64,000 bases of DNA from Tubiluchus corallicola (GCA_030141605.1 JAQGDQ010000445.1:126001-190000); one strand, 5' to 3'; shown: positions 47,234 through 58,426, counted from the first letter of the stretch. Numbers and translations are program-made. Notes: generated by a model not told the origin, from the letters alone.

Positions 47234-47754
47234 AGGAACATTGAAGAACACAACACGTTGCTATCATTAGTATACCTATTCAATCAAACCGTGGGGTAGC
47301 CCTCACATACGCAAGCCTGGCGGCGGTCATAATTAGATGCATCTCATCACAATAGATGGCGCGAGTAATATTTATGAATGTTTAATAAGGATTCATCATT
47401 ATCATCGCCATAATAGCGACCTTGCTGTGCGAAGGAACACCGCCTCCAGCTAAAGAGCCAAATCCACAGGGGAAACCGGTGCATTTTGCATAATGCAAGA
47501 AGCTGGCTTTGAGCGCTGGAATACACTGATAAACAGCCGTTTGTCGAGCGGTCCTGTTACCTATTATTTTTGCACATTTGGTATATCTAAAATAAAAATG
47601 TATGCTTTATGAACGACATTAGATTAGATTGGACTATCTGCAACCTCAACAGGTCACTAATAAAAATTACACACACCTATGAATACAATTGTTTCAATAT
47701 GTATAGAATATCTTGCGTTTATTGTGGAACCGACTACACAGTTGGCTACAAGGT
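47234..47754. other. Unassigned sequence
   Basis: Higher GC than its surroundings near 47280-47560 but no frame, splice or repeat recognised. Confidence 0.35.
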
Positions 47755-47914
47755 ATTATATATATATATAATTATATATGTATATTATTTATTTTAAATA
47801 GATTAACGTACAGCAATATTACTGATCGGAGTTTTTCCACTGTGCAACAAATACATTTTAGTTGAGAACTAATATATACAACTGGTTGTCAAGAATATAA
47901 TTGCATACATAGTT
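47755..47914 (-). repeat. Family E copy 2, truncated by a family A fragment
   Basis: Inverted relative of 15.7-15.9 kb and 56.1 kb: ACAGCAATATTACTGATCGG, AGTTTTTCCACTGTGCAACA, AATACATTTTAGTTGAGAAC. It breaks off at about 47914 where family A sequence starts. A (TA)n run sits on its left edge. Confidence 0.8.
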
Positions 47915-48243
47915 AGTTCGACAGTTCATGCGGTGCATAGAGAAGTACATTTGAAATTTGAATTTTTGTCTTAAAACTTGAGTTTTAGTACAACACACTG
48001 AATATCTTACAGCAGCACTGTACTTAAATTTTCGCTTTAGCAAACACGCGCAACACGCTCATGGAATATTTTGTTAGTTTGTGATGTCGTCAATAGTTGG
48101 GCTCGCCCGCCGTTAATTAAAATTTTAATCTATTATTTAATTATCAGAAATGCTTTTGCAATATTAATTGTGTTAAAATTTATACTTTTTATCGGACTTG
48201 AAAATGGGGTAATATATGAAAAAATTATCCTGTCTTCCCTTAA
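47915..48243 (-). mobile_element. Family A copy 5, 5' half
   Basis: Minus orientation; reads CAACACACTGAATATCTTAC, CACGCTCATGGAATATTTTG, GTTAGTTTGTGATGTCGTC, GGGCTCGCCCGCCGTTAATT and the terminus TATCCTGTCTTCCC-TTAA at about 48243. Lacks the other half of the element. Confidence 0.8.
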
Positions 48244-48439
48244 AGGACATGTTTATTATAATTACAAGGGTGATAAAGCTAACAAAGCTAATTTTATAAT
48301 ACGGATCAATGCACCATACATGAAATATTATGTGTATAGTTCAACTTCTAAATTTATACATAGTTCAACTTCTACATTTATTCCTTTTATGCAGTTAAGG
48401 AGGACACTGGATATTGGTATTTAGTACCCAAAGGCAGGG

Positions 48440-48700
48440 AAGAAAGAGCTTACAATTTACATGTCGTTGGCTAGACTGGAACCTAGTTAAACGTCAAAAA
48501 TAATCCTCTAAAGAGCATCTCTGCCTCATTCGAACCTCCTTCAACGGAGCAAAGAGTTGGCGGAGAGGTGCAGGTGAAACCGCAATGAAGCACTTTTCCT
48601 GCCAGTCACCCATTTATTTAATCATCACACTCCATGCTGCTTAACTTTGGTAGTTAAACGCACACCGTGACCACCCAACCAATCAAGTCGCCTCAGTATA
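48440..48700 (-). mobile_element. Candidate 5S-rRNA-derived SINE
   Basis: On the minus strand CAAAGTTAAGCAGCATGG (48632-48650) matches the 5S rRNA A-box region AAGTTAAGCA. Exactly 24 bases after AAGTTAAGCA, the same spacing as in 5S genes, comes ATGGGTGACTGGCAGGAAAA, resembling the 5S C box (GGATGGGTGACC..). Further downstream is a tRNA-like B box GGAGGTTCGAATGAGGC. The first about 45 bases of 5S are poorly matched. This layout suggests a SINE with a 5S-type promoter. A single diverged copy is not proof. Confidence 0.4.
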
Positions 48701-48749
48701 CATGATTGATTTTTATCATAATTCAAACCTACAAATCAATTGTAATTTA

Positions 48750-49289
48750 GTTTAAACATAATTTATTATAGGATTGGATCAGACAGTTTGTACAACATGA
48801 TTTAGGATCCTCACCACAACAGACTTTATACTCTATTTACAAGAACATTTACAGTAAGAATAGACTATACTTAGTTTTTAGTATACTTTAGTATACTAAA
48901 GTTTTACTACAGTGATACGTTAGACATTAGTAGAAAATGACGGTTAGTAAATATTAATGTACGATTATTTAAGACTGGTGCATTTCATATCAGATAGAAA
49001 CTACTGGAAGCGTTTAGTACGTAATATAAAGTCATGTATACATTGGAATATTTTACAGTTAGTAACATAGTGAAATTCATCTTTTCCGAATAATAACAAC
49101 TTCAACAGATCATTATTTCCTAAGGCAGCTATATTAAGGTTTTCAGGCAGAAGTATTGCATTTAATTTATCAAACATAACTACCCTAGCTAGTTGATGCA
49201 ATGGGCAGTGCAACAAAAAGTGTTCAACAGACTCAAATCGAAATCCACAGTTACAATTCGGCAATATTGGATGACCGTTATTATCTTTA
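48750..49289 (-). mobile_element. Non-LTR retrotransposon, family G copy 3, with 13-bp target duplication
   Basis: A 540-bp 5'-truncated insertion flanked by CAATTGTAATTTA at 48737-48749 and 49290-49302. The minus-strand frame carries HPILPNCNCGFRFESVEHFL, LHCPLHQLARVVMFDKLNAI and GNNDLLKLLLFGKDEFHYV, a complete C-terminal zinc-knuckle and tail. The open frame continues to 49384, but its first 31 codons (MSVRLAFMPYIW...) lie outside the element in flanking DNA. Recent insertion is likely because the frame is intact. Confidence 0.92.
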
Positions 49290-49550
49290 CAATTGTAATT
49301 TATGTAATATAGCATCAGCACAGTTGTCATATCATACGTACATTGTAACCATATATAAGGCATAAATGCTAGTCTTACTGACAACCTAATAAATACCTTC
49401 TAGGCCTACTACAAGTTAACAAAAAATCCATCAATGCGCTAACAACAACTACTAATTGTTTATAAATAATTAAACAGCAAATAAAATAACGAAACTGTTA
49501 AAAACTATTGTGTTACGCGGCGTGTTTGCGACAAGAAATCAATTAACTTC

Positions 49551-49605
49551 CTATGACGTCATCACCTGACGGTCACGTGGTTGGTGCAAGTGCTGTACCG
49601 CTTTA
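49551..49605. promoter_or_regulatory. CRE and E-box cluster
   Basis: TATGACGTCATCACC (palindromic CRE, TGACGTCA at 49554-49561) lies 12 bp from GGTCACGTGG (E-box at 49574-49579), with CTTTATAGAAA about 20 bp further. The cluster stands out from AT-rich surroundings (49303-49850). It could be a promoter on either strand; no exon was found next to it. Confidence 0.25.
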
Positions 49606-49829
49606 TAGAAATTAATGACAGCTGATAACAGACTGTCTCGTAAATTTGCAATTGTACACGGGATTTACTGAGTAATTACGCAGGATTTGACTTGGTAATT
49701 TATCAGACTGATAAACGCGCAGGACAGGACAGCTGACCAAAGATCCGGATCCGGGTAATGTGGCGCTCGGATTCCCGGAAACGCAGCATTAGTTGAAAAC
49801 ACTACCTACTCGCCGCAAACACACACTTT

Positions 49830-50240
49830 CTCAGAACACGGGGTTGTGTGGGACACTGTGTCGTCATAACTGAATTTTATTTCAAATTTAACTTTGGATA
49901 AACAAATCAAGTCCCTATCAGCATTTAAAGCAAAATTAAAATCACTAATATTAGCCAAATATGAAAAACCATCACACCAGTACGACAACATACACACTAA
50001 TTCAGAATTTATATATCCACGGCCATATTAATTAAATCATATTTTTTTCATTTTTTTGTGCATAGTTGTAAATACGTTTGATTTTATTCGTCGTTACTTT
50101 CCATTACTGCACAGTAGTTTAGATTGCACTGACGCATTTGCCTTTAGCAGTGTAAGTTTTTATTAACTAACACTGATTGATCATCTCTGTGAAGTTTTTA
50201 TCAGTGATTATCAATGTATTAATGTATTATGTAATGTAGC
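49830..50240 (+). mobile_element. Non-LTR retrotransposon 3' end, family F copy 2
   Basis: Plus-strand copy of the 28.7-29.2 kb element. It reads QIKSLSAFKAKLKSLILAKY, the stop region (ATATATCCACGGCCATATTA), and a 3' UTR with CGTCGTTACTTTCCATTACT to about 50230. The WNSLP part is damaged. Confidence 0.78.
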
Positions 50241-50955
50241 TCACATGCATAGATTCATTCGAGAGTCTAAAACAATTGTGCAGGAGTGCTGAATTGTTAG
50301 CCACAGCTTAAAATACGTTACAAAATTTGAACTATTCTTAATTCTCAAGATTTTTCGATAACTAACGTCGACCGAAATACGTTTTTCGTCAATAATAACA
50401 TCTAATGATAGTAATGGAGCGCCAGTCTGACTGTTCTGGTCATTTTCTGGCCATCTGACCTATTCCTCGCGTATCCGCGCACATCTTAAAATCATCAATA
50501 TCTTAACTTGTTTCTTAGTCAAACTTAAAGACATTGAACAATGGCGTAAATTATATTCCTGCAGTTCAGAAAAATTGTTTAAAAGAAGTTTTTTTTAAAA
50601 AAAAAAGAGGCGTTGAAAACGGAAATGTGTTGGGCTTTAACAGAAACATTGTGAGCTTTCGTCCCACGTAGGATATTCTGAAACTGCTGTAATCATTTTG
50701 AACAGTTTTATTTATGTTTATTACGTCATACGTCATAGATGTACGTGTGCTTATCACGTCACAGATGCGTAGATAACGTTTATGATGACGGCATCGCATG
50801 TATGGTGATTCTGAGGTTGTAGATTCGATCATTTTGAGAATAAATTCATTAATCAAAGCAGCATGAATAGAAAAATTGAAAACTTCAGATGTAAATTACA
50901 ATTTCAGTAATCTATGATATCATCTACGTATGTCATTTTCTACAACTAATAAAAT
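50241..50955. other. Unassigned sequence
   Basis: Contains several ACGTCA-type strings around 50715-50765 (ATTACGTCATACGTCATAG, ATCACGTCACAG) but no frame with a known motif; the 96-codon minus frame 50566-50856 is unrecognised. Confidence 0.35.
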
Positions 50956-50956
50956 A

Positions 50957-51448
50957 CAGTTAACCTCGGATACAACGGACACCTCGGGACCGGGAAAAAT
51001 CGTCCCTTATCCGATGTCCCTTATTGCCGAAGTTGAGTCAGACCGACGGTGTATCTAAACCTGTACTTACTTTTACCCATATTTTATGGATTATTGCTCC
51101 ACATTCATTCAGTGCAAACGGTATGTATGAAGCTCCTTCAGTCATGCGAGATGTATGTGACCGCGGAAACCGAGCTGTTCGAAGACCGAGTTTGCGAAAA
51201 ATTGAGGTTAAAATTCGATCAATTTCGCTTTGATCATAGGGTCCCTCATGCGAGGTAATTTACCTGGGTTTCTATTATGCGGGACCTGAAGGTATCGTCC
51301 CTTATAACCGAAAGTCCTTTATATCCGAGTACCTTATATACGAAGATTTTTACATGGGAAAAACGTTACGAAAAATCGGGACCGGTGTTGGTGGTCCCTT
51401 AAAAGCGAGTGTCCCTTACGAACGAGTACCTTATACCCGAGGTTGACT
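50957..51448. mobile_element. Tc1/mariner (Tigger-like) MITE
   Basis: Left end CAGTTAACCTCGGATACAAC after TA (50955-50956). Right end is the complement of GTCAACCTCGGGTATAAGG with TA beside it; the last two bases of the right terminus appear lost. Internal sequence repeats 'gtcccttat..ccga' many times, as in known Tigger-type elements with AACCTCG termini. Two overlapping 69-codon frames inside show no transposase similarity. Confidence 0.85.
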
Positions 51449-51792
51449 AATAACAAGTAACGGTAAAAACAAAAATGTTTCGAAGAAATAAAACACATTG
51501 AGAATGCTGCACGTGTATATACCATATGCCATATGAAATACGTATATGCCAAATGAATTCCCATTGAACAAGGTTTTAAAATTCGTAGGACGTGAGAAAA
51601 CACCAATGTACAACACATAAATGTACTATTATACGTAACAGAATACAAGTGACGGATTTTATAAAAGTTGAAATGGTTAGTATAAAGTATCACATCAAAC
51701 GCGTAGGCAATACTGTCTCAGGAACATTAATCCACAATTGTTTATCGATGCTTTGTACAAATCTTTGCTAATTAGAACATTGTAGAACAACA

Positions 51793-52545
51793 GCTTCACG
51801 TATAAGATTGTCCTCCCATCGTTTAAAAGTGGAACCTGCTAGATGGAGTAGAATTCCATGTAATCAAAGGATTTGTACATGTGGTAGAGTCATACAAGAT
51901 GAGGAACGTGTTTTGTAAGATTGTCAGCTTACTGGGCTTTTTAAAAACCAATCCTTTAATAACATGTTTGATTTAATGAATTGAACAAATTACTTTTCGC
52001 TGCTTTTATATAAAGTTTTGAATTTATTTAATAGAAAAAAATTGTTTTTTTACGCGTTGTAACTATTATATGTAAGATAATGACAATGAATTGTATCATC
52101 GCGAATGTCTATTGTTTCTGTACAAGTATTGTAATGGGTTCTTTCCTTCTACATTTCTCAATTATTTAACACCTGTTCAATGTTTGTAATGTTTTGTAAT
52201 GTTAAATGAATAAATAGTGTAAATGTAATGAGTGAAATTTATGTAATGTAAAGCATGTTTCTGTTAATTGTGTCATGTCAAATGTATATATAGTGCAAAA
52301 TATGTCATGTAAAATTTAATGTACTTTTGTCATATTTTTTTGTAAAAATATGTTAATATGGTGTTTGTAAATATGTTCATTTATTGTATATAGTTTTGCA
52401 CTTTAGTTTTTTTTAGTCTGCACTGGACGCATTTGTCTTGAACAGTGAGGTTATTTTAACATTACGCTGAGGCTTACTCAATTTTATTATAATGAGTGAA
52501 CCATTTTAATGACAAATAAAGAATTAATATATATATATATATAAC
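51793..52545 (+). mobile_element. Non-LTR retrotransposon 3' end, family I
   Basis: From 51793 the plus strand reads SRIRLSSHRLKVEPARWSRI and PCNQRICTCGRVIQDEERVL, an in-frame stop, then DCQLTGLFK. This is the LRLSSHxLxxExxRW...RxCxCGxxxxDExHVLxxC zinc-knuckle end found in CR1/L2-type LINEs, with the second histidine replaced by arginine. A T-rich 3' UTR of about 570 bp ends CAAATAAAGAATTAATATAT plus (TA)n. Pseudogenic. Confidence 0.82.
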
Positions 52546-52569
52546 AAATCCATAAATATTTTACTCGTG

Positions 52570-53030
52570 GCTTTGGTAACTTTTATCCTCCTGCCATTCA
52601 CTCTAGTTACGGTTACCGAAATCCTTCCTACACTGCTATCCAACAATGGACTCAACTCCCTCCTTGAGGAAAAGAATTTCAATTACAACGTTTTAAAAAG
52701 CTGATTTGTTACTAAATCATTACCTAACCTGCTAATTGGCGTTTTTAAATACCTCTAATCTCATTTGTCTGTATTATTATCATTAATTGCTTTTATAGCT
52801 GAATATTGTTTTAACTTTGAGCTATTTTGTATGTGTTTCCCTGTCTGCACCATGCACGTGTTTGCGCCGTCTGGTGGTGAGTCTCGAAAGCTCACGCTCC
52901 TACTCTCCTCGAAGCTGATTTGAACAATTTCCAAACTGTACCTGTATTTATTATTGTATTGTTATTATCATTATGTATTTAGTTTACTGTTTTGTGTTGC
53001 AAATCGGCCAAATAAAAAAACTATTGAATT
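52570..53030 (+). mobile_element. Non-LTR retrotransposon 3' end, family J
   Basis: Plus strand reads SSYGYRNPSYTAIQQWTQLP P, a stop, then FQLQRFKKLI: a decayed WNxLP...FKKxL terminus. The 3' UTR ends near 53030 with GGCCAAATAAAAAAACTATT followed by (TTGAA)n. The tail matches the type seen at 617 and 8848. Confidence 0.75.
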
Positions 53031-53163
53031 GAAATGAATTTAACTCGTTTTTTGTAAGATTGTTAATTTTATAATGCTAATATAATTTTCCCTGTATTAA
53101 TGTCAATAAAGACGCTCTAAGTAACTATATATGAGACGAAACGTCGCAAAATTTCTGACTATA

Positions 53164-53634
53164 CGGTCATACCTCTGTTTTCGACCGTAATTCGTTCCTA
53201 AAAAGTGTTTGAAAACCGATTTGGTTGAGAACCGAATCATTTATTCCCGTATGAAATACTGTAAAAGCAAATAATCCGTTCTCAAGCACCAAATGAACTG
53301 CAAAGTATTACTAAAATGAAATATAATAATATACATATGTTTATCTAAACAGTAGATATGATATAACTGATAAGAAAAACATAATAGAATTACTTAGAAA
53401 GAAAAACATAATTATTCCTGCATGAAAACCTTACGCGTTGGTAGCAGTGTGATGCCATACGTAGGGAAGATCGGAAACATGTGCGTGACTACTCTCGGGT
53501 GTGGTCGGTTACGTTCATCATGTGCTTGGGGGTTGGTCGAGTACCGAAATTCTGGTCGAAAACGGAGACAATTTCAACTCCAATTTTCTGGTCGAAAACC
53601 GGTACGGAGACGTTCGAAAACGGAGATATGACTG
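53164..53634. mobile_element. Tc1/mariner (Tigger-like) MITE
   Basis: A 471-bp element flanked by TA (53162-53163, 53635-53636). Left end CGGTCATACCTCTGTTTTCG; right end is the complement of CAGTCATATCTCCGTTTTCG. Inner 'ggtcgaaaac' strings repeat at both ends. Non-autonomous: frames inside (53422-53631, 53501-53713, 53489-53719) are not transposase. Confidence 0.9.
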
Positions 53635-53975
53635 TATTTCTTACTCTTACGAAATGATTTCCAAAAGACTGAAAAATGCAGGTCTCGGTGATTTTACGAA
53701 AACCCGTCACTAATTCCATGTTCTACAAAACAGTTTGGATAAATATCTGGGTTACACAAACACGGCAATCAGACAACAGAGCACTGAACTAAAGTTTTAT
53801 CAAAACCTACTGTGAAAGTAGATCAAATAAGTGTGTTTACATGAAACTGCAATGCGTTATTTATGATCACGACCTAAAAAAAATTAGCAAGTGCTATAGA
53901 AATTACGAACCTATAGGAATATATAACGCAATATTATAATCAATTTAGGAGTTTATAATTCCCACACAATTTAAA

Positions 53976-54297
53976 TACCCTAACCCTAATCCTAATCCTA
54001 ACCCTAATTCTAACTCCAACCCTAATACTAATCCTAATCCTAACTCTAACCCTAACCCTAAACCTAATCCTAACCCTCAGTCTAATTCTAACCCTAATTC
54101 TTACCCTAACCGTAAACCAAATCCTAACCCTAATTCTAATTCTAACCCTAATCCTAATTCTAACCCTAACCTTAATCCTAATCCTAATTCTAACCCTAAC
54201 CCTAATCCTAATTCTAACCCTAACCCCTAATTCTAACCCTAACCCTAATCCTAATCCTAATTCTAACCCTAACCCTAACCCTAATCCTAATACTAAT
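53976..54297 (-). repeat. Degenerate interstitial telomere-like tract
   Basis: About 320 bp of CCCTAA units mixed with CCTAAT and TCTAAC variants, i.e. TTAGGG-type sequence on the minus strand. Flanks (GGAGTTTATAATTCCCACAC on the left, AATTGTAAACTT on the right) match the flanks of the short telomere-like motif at 40.7 kb, so the tract belongs to a dispersed sequence and not to a simple chromosome-end fusion. Confidence 0.9.
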
Positions 54298-54409
54298 CTG
54301 TTTTACGAACTAATTTCTTGCGTGGGGAATTGTAAACTTCAGCCATAAATTTAATTGCCACAACAATTAACACACATTTCTTTAAAATATTCAATTCCAG
54401 TATGCCTCA

Positions 54410-54681
54410 ATAATAATAGTAATAGTAATAGCAAGAGCAAGAGCGAGAGCGAGAGCGAGAGCGAGAGCGAGAGCGAGAGCGAGAGCGAGAGCGAGAGCGA
54501 TAGCGATAGCGATAGCGATAGCGATAGCGATAGCGATAGCGATAGCGATAGCGATAGCGATAGCGATAGCGATAGCAATAGCAATAGCAATAGTAATAGT
54601 AATAGTAATAGTAATAGTAACAGTAACAGTAACAGTAACAGTAACAGTAACAGTAACAGTAACAATAACAATAATAATAAA
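54410..54681. repeat. Graded hexanucleotide microsatellite
   Basis: A 6-bp repeat whose unit changes in ordered blocks: AATAGT, AGCAAG, AGCGAG, AGCGAT, AGCAAT, AGTAAT, AGTAAC, then AACAAT. Each block is homogeneous. In one plus frame (54355-54741) this reads serine alternating with N, K, E, D, N; on the minus strand poly-L. Both are considered artefacts of the repeat. Confidence 0.95.
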
Positions 54682-54881
54682 CTACGTTGTCCTATATATC
54701 TACAATGTTTACAATCGGAAATAAATTGTTGTTTTAATTAGCGCCAATTTTTTCATATATGCCTAAAGATCGCCCGAAAATAAGGCCAGTTGCCAGTAAA
54801 GATATAATGAGCTGCATATGCAGTAGCAAGGAAAAGGCGTGGCTATACTCCAGAGAAAGAGAATTTGTATAATGGAATCTT

Positions 54882-55420
54882 TTAAAGCACAAAAACGCCT
54901 TCATAAATAAAGCTTAAAAATTCGTCATGAAACTTTGTATCACTTACATACTAACGTATTACACACAGCGCTTGCGTTAGCAGTAGCGCTGTATAAAACT
55001 CGTAAATTTAAGCTCGGGCGATGACAGTTACGGCGCAGCCATTTTAACGTCAAGTTGTTCGAAACAAGCGTAAAGTTTGAAAAAGTAATCAGAGCGTTCG
55101 TAATTTTTCGCCAAAGCTAAAGCATAATTTACTTTACATTGTCAATAACATTAAAAACGTGTTTTGACACGTCGTAGTGGTGAGCCAGTGGTGTACACAT
55201 GGGATTGTGATTCAGTGACGTTTCACGACGTGGCGAGAACATTTTAAAGTGCCAAAAATTTTCCATTTACGTAAATGCCAAGTGGTATATAAGTAATCAA
55301 TATAACTTTGTATGGAAAGTTTTTTGGGACATAACTTTAAAATTTCCTTTTAAACAATACAGGAAATCAGGAATTTGACAGGAGATATTATAGGTTACCA
55401 AATTAGTACATTAAAACATG
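54882..55420 (-). mobile_element. Family B copy 6
   Basis: Begins at TTAA (54882-54885) with AGCACAAAAACGCC and reads in minus orientation GCGCTGTATAAAACTCGTAA, GGCGCAGCCATTTTAACGTC, TTGTCAATAACATTAAAAAC and GAGCCAGTGGTGTACACATG. The far end is diffuse and was placed where similarity to the 60.1-kb copy fades. Confidence 0.75.
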
Positions 55421-55777
55421 TACAAAAGCTCCCTTTTCTGGGTCATTCGGACAACAATGCAATTTGTTAGCCTCAGTAAATACGTTACATTATAGTGCAT
55501 ACAAGCAGTAAAACTGACACAGAAAACGTTTTACAAAGCACTCTGCGCTTGCAACTGCGCGCATGCGCACAAATGAACTACAGAAACTTCTCAAAAACAC
55601 AATTCAATAAACCTTTTCACGTGTTTCGTTGTGCGCACGCGCAGTTGCCATAGGTCAAAATTAAGTGTACTGCAGCAAGCGTCTTAATCACAACCGTCAC
55701 GTGAAATGTGGGTTAAAACAAATCCGTCTGCCGCACCAGTTCAGTAACTCCAGTGGTTTCTCGTGGACTTCGCGGAT

Positions 55778-55858
55778 ATTAATTGTGTCAAAATGTATAC
55801 TTTTTATCGGACTTTAAACTGGGTTAGTATATGAAAAATCGTTCTGTCTTCCTTTAAG
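55778..55858 (-). mobile_element. Family A copy 6, terminal fragment
   Basis: About 80 bp matching the first bases of family A in minus orientation: AATTGTGTCAAAATGTATAC, CGGACTTTAAACTGGG, and the terminus TTCTGTCTTCC-TTTAA. Confidence 0.7.
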
Positions 55859-55859
55859 G

Positions 55860-56310
55860 CCACCATCATTTCCGCTTGGGTGCTCGTACTGTGAACGCCC
55901 ATTTTCCCCTCAATGACGTCATTCATCAGCTGAAGAAAAGCAACGCATATATAATAAGTTCTTACAAAAAAGTAGATAGCTAATTCTGTGATACTTTTGC
56001 AAGAACATTGGATAAGCTGCAGAAGTTTGAATTAGTTTAAACAGCACGTGCTTACAGAAAGCTACGATGCGCTTACGAAAAGTCACGGAGTTCACCAGTG
56101 ACGTCATAATTTTCTAATGAATGGCGGCTACCACCGGGCGGATTTCTTTACATATATATGAACTTTATTTATTTTAAGTGGATAGACATACAGCAATATT
56201 ACTGATCGGAGTTTTTCCACTGTGCAACAAATACATTTTAGTTGAGAACAGAACTGTTGGTTATTAAGAATATAGTTACATAAATAATTAGTTCAAAAAC
56301 ACAAGTAATT
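55860..56310 (-). repeat. Family E copy 3
   Basis: Inverted match to 15.76-15.95 kb: GCTACGATGCGCTTACG, CACGGAGTTCACCAGTGACG, ACAGCAATATTACTGATCGG, AGTTTTTCCACTGTGCAACA. The clearest similarity starts at about 56064; the left part is shared less clearly. The 62-codon minus frame 55919-56107 is not recognised. Confidence 0.75.
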
Positions 56311-56455
56311 CATTAGTTAACACAGAATACAGAAGCCAGATACCAGAAACGATTATCAATGTACATCATCCTATTAGTTATACAAAAGTATGATTGCTCA
56401 ATAACTGGTGTTTAATTCAAAAGTCAAAAATTCAAAATAATTCAGGTTACAATTC

Positions 56456-56791
56456 GACGTACAATTACATTACATGTTCACGACGTACAATTACATTACA
56501 TGTTCACGACGTAAAATTACATTACATGTTCACGACGTACAATTACATTACATGTTCACGACGTACAATTACATTACATGTTCACGACGTAAAATTACAT
56601 TACATGTTCACGACGTACAATTACATTACATGTTCACGACGTAAAATTACATTACATGTTCACGACGTACAATTACATTACATGTTCACGACGTACAATT
56701 ACATTACATGTTCACGACGTAAAATTACATTACATGTTCACGACGTACAATTACATTACATGTTCACGACGTACAATTACATTACATGTTC
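56456..56791. repeat. 26-bp tandem array, 13 copies
   Basis: About 13 nearly identical units (ACGACGTACAATTACATTAC, ATGTTC). The only frequent variation is GTACAA versus GTAAAA. The near-perfect identity indicates a young array. The 135-codon frame 56394-56801 repeats every 26 residues because the unit lacks stops; it is not a gene. No spacers, so not CRISPR. Confidence 0.96.
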
Positions 56792-56989
56792 AATCAATTA
56801 GCAAAACGTTTAATAGACTTTATGTAGTTCTGTAACAATTTGAAGAGAATACTACTGGATGGATGACCTAATCTGAGTTTATGAAAAATGTCGTTCTAAA
56901 TAATAGCAGGTCTAGGGTTGGCGTGTAATTCATGAGTTACGTGCGATAATAACAGAGCTGCTGCCAATAATAGTGTTCTGTGCACGTCT

Positions 56990-57343
56990 CAGCTTGAACA
57001 CTCGAAAAATAATGGCATATTTTTTTACAGCGGAGTATAAACTAACTATATGTTTCTATAGACATTTTTTTCAAATTTCTTTGTTATATTTTCGTAAGTT
57101 TACGTGATAACAGTAAAAATAACTCGTCCTTTCCTTTAAATACGTTACGACTCATAATTTGAACACACAAAAAATAATGGCGTATTTCTTTACAGGGGTA
57201 GTATAAACTAACTTTTTGTTTCTATAGACATTTTTTGCAAATTTCTTTGATATATTTTCCTAAGTTTAAGTGATAACAGTAAAATAAACCCAACATGTTA
57301 AATGACTTGTTCTTTCCTTTAAAAACGTTACGACACAAATTCA
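56990..57343. repeat. 165-bp tandem duplication
   Basis: Two adjacent copies (about 56990-57155 and 57156-57343) share AAAAAATAATGGCRTATTT, GTATAAACTAACT, GTTTCTATAGACATTTTTT and AAGTTTACGTGATAACAGT-type strings. About 85% alike. Confidence 0.85.
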
Positions 57344-57688
57344 ATGGCAGTTTAACCAAAGGCCTATAAAGTAGCCAAAACACGGTAACAGCATTACTAT
57401 AATCAGGGCTGCAGTTTTATTAAAAGCAGCCAAAAAACAGCGCCATGTCACGCGAGACGAGATTTACGGCGATTGTGAACAGAAATATTGGCAGGTGTAA
57501 AAGCTCAAAAGGAGAAGGAGAAAGAGAGACATTGAAACTTGTGAAGTGTACCGTGATGAAAGCGTAATGATGGTGATAAACTTGCAAATAGTAATATAAG
57601 AATCCTAGTTAGAGCTACGATTATCTTTGTCAAATACTCAAGCACGTATGTACAGTATATACACAGCACGGGAAGAGAAATTCACAGT

Positions 57689-57689
<1 letters not shown>

Positions 57690-57767
<78 letters not shown>

Positions 57768-57838
57768 AAGGGAGAACGAGAAAGAGAATACGAGAAAGAG
57801 AGAGAGGAAGGGAGAGAGAGAAAGAGACAGAGAGACGA
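57690..57838. repeat. (GA)n microsatellite
   Basis: Interrupted GA repeat of about 150 bp. It creates the central RERE part of the 158-codon frame 57627-58103 and minus-strand SLSL frames. The non-repeat C-terminal part of that frame has no recognised domain. The region 57840-58430 is otherwise unassigned. Confidence 0.95.
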
Positions 57839-58426
57839 AAAGGGAGGACATTTCTATCAACCGAGGTTAAAAATCCGTTCATGTCTCATATTTTTAATTT
57901 ACCACGAATGCATACATGGTGTATCATTTCGCACCGCAACGAGAAATGTCAAAAGTTGCACGCTCTTCCACGTAGTGTCTTTTCTCTGGCCAGGAAGCCA
58001 AGTAAGCTTATTGCATGCATCAGACGGGCTTCACAATCATTTTGTACTAGCTGTAACCAGGCACGTACGATCGATACGCCAACGTTTACTCACTCAACAA
58101 TAGATATCTAGTTCAAGGCGCTCAGACACACGCTGATAGATTGTAGCATTACGTGTTTGCCACTACTATAAGACGATTTTTTATGACTATTACAGCAGAC
58201 AAGGCCATTAGGAAAACTGCGTGCACGACTGGCTGAGTGGTGGCGCTGCAATAGCTCCCTGCGAGGAAGAGGAATACAAAACTAAACTTAAAATTAATCC
58301 AAAATTGTTTGGAGTGCAGAATGCTAAGCTGAACTATACCTATAAAACATGCAGAAAAAGTTATTTAAAATAAATAAATAAATTTGGGTTAGAAACAGTT
58401 TTCTGTGTATCAGTCTGCCTTTCTCC

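Noticed and set aside
51024-51258. Transposase fragment inside the Tigger-like MITE
   Set aside because: Two overlapping 69-codon frames show none of the DDE or helix-turn-helix motifs and are within a short non-autonomous element.
53976-54297. True telomere end or chromosome fusion point
   Set aside because: Units are degenerate and the flanks recur at 40.7 kb, so it belongs to a dispersed sequence.
54355-54741. Serine-rich SN/SE/SD protein
   Set aside because: Entirely produced by the hexamer microsatellite; short non-repeat ends have no domain.
56394-56801. 135-codon protein with 26-residue repeats
   Set aside because: The 26-bp repeat has no stop in any frame, so a 26-residue period is automatic.
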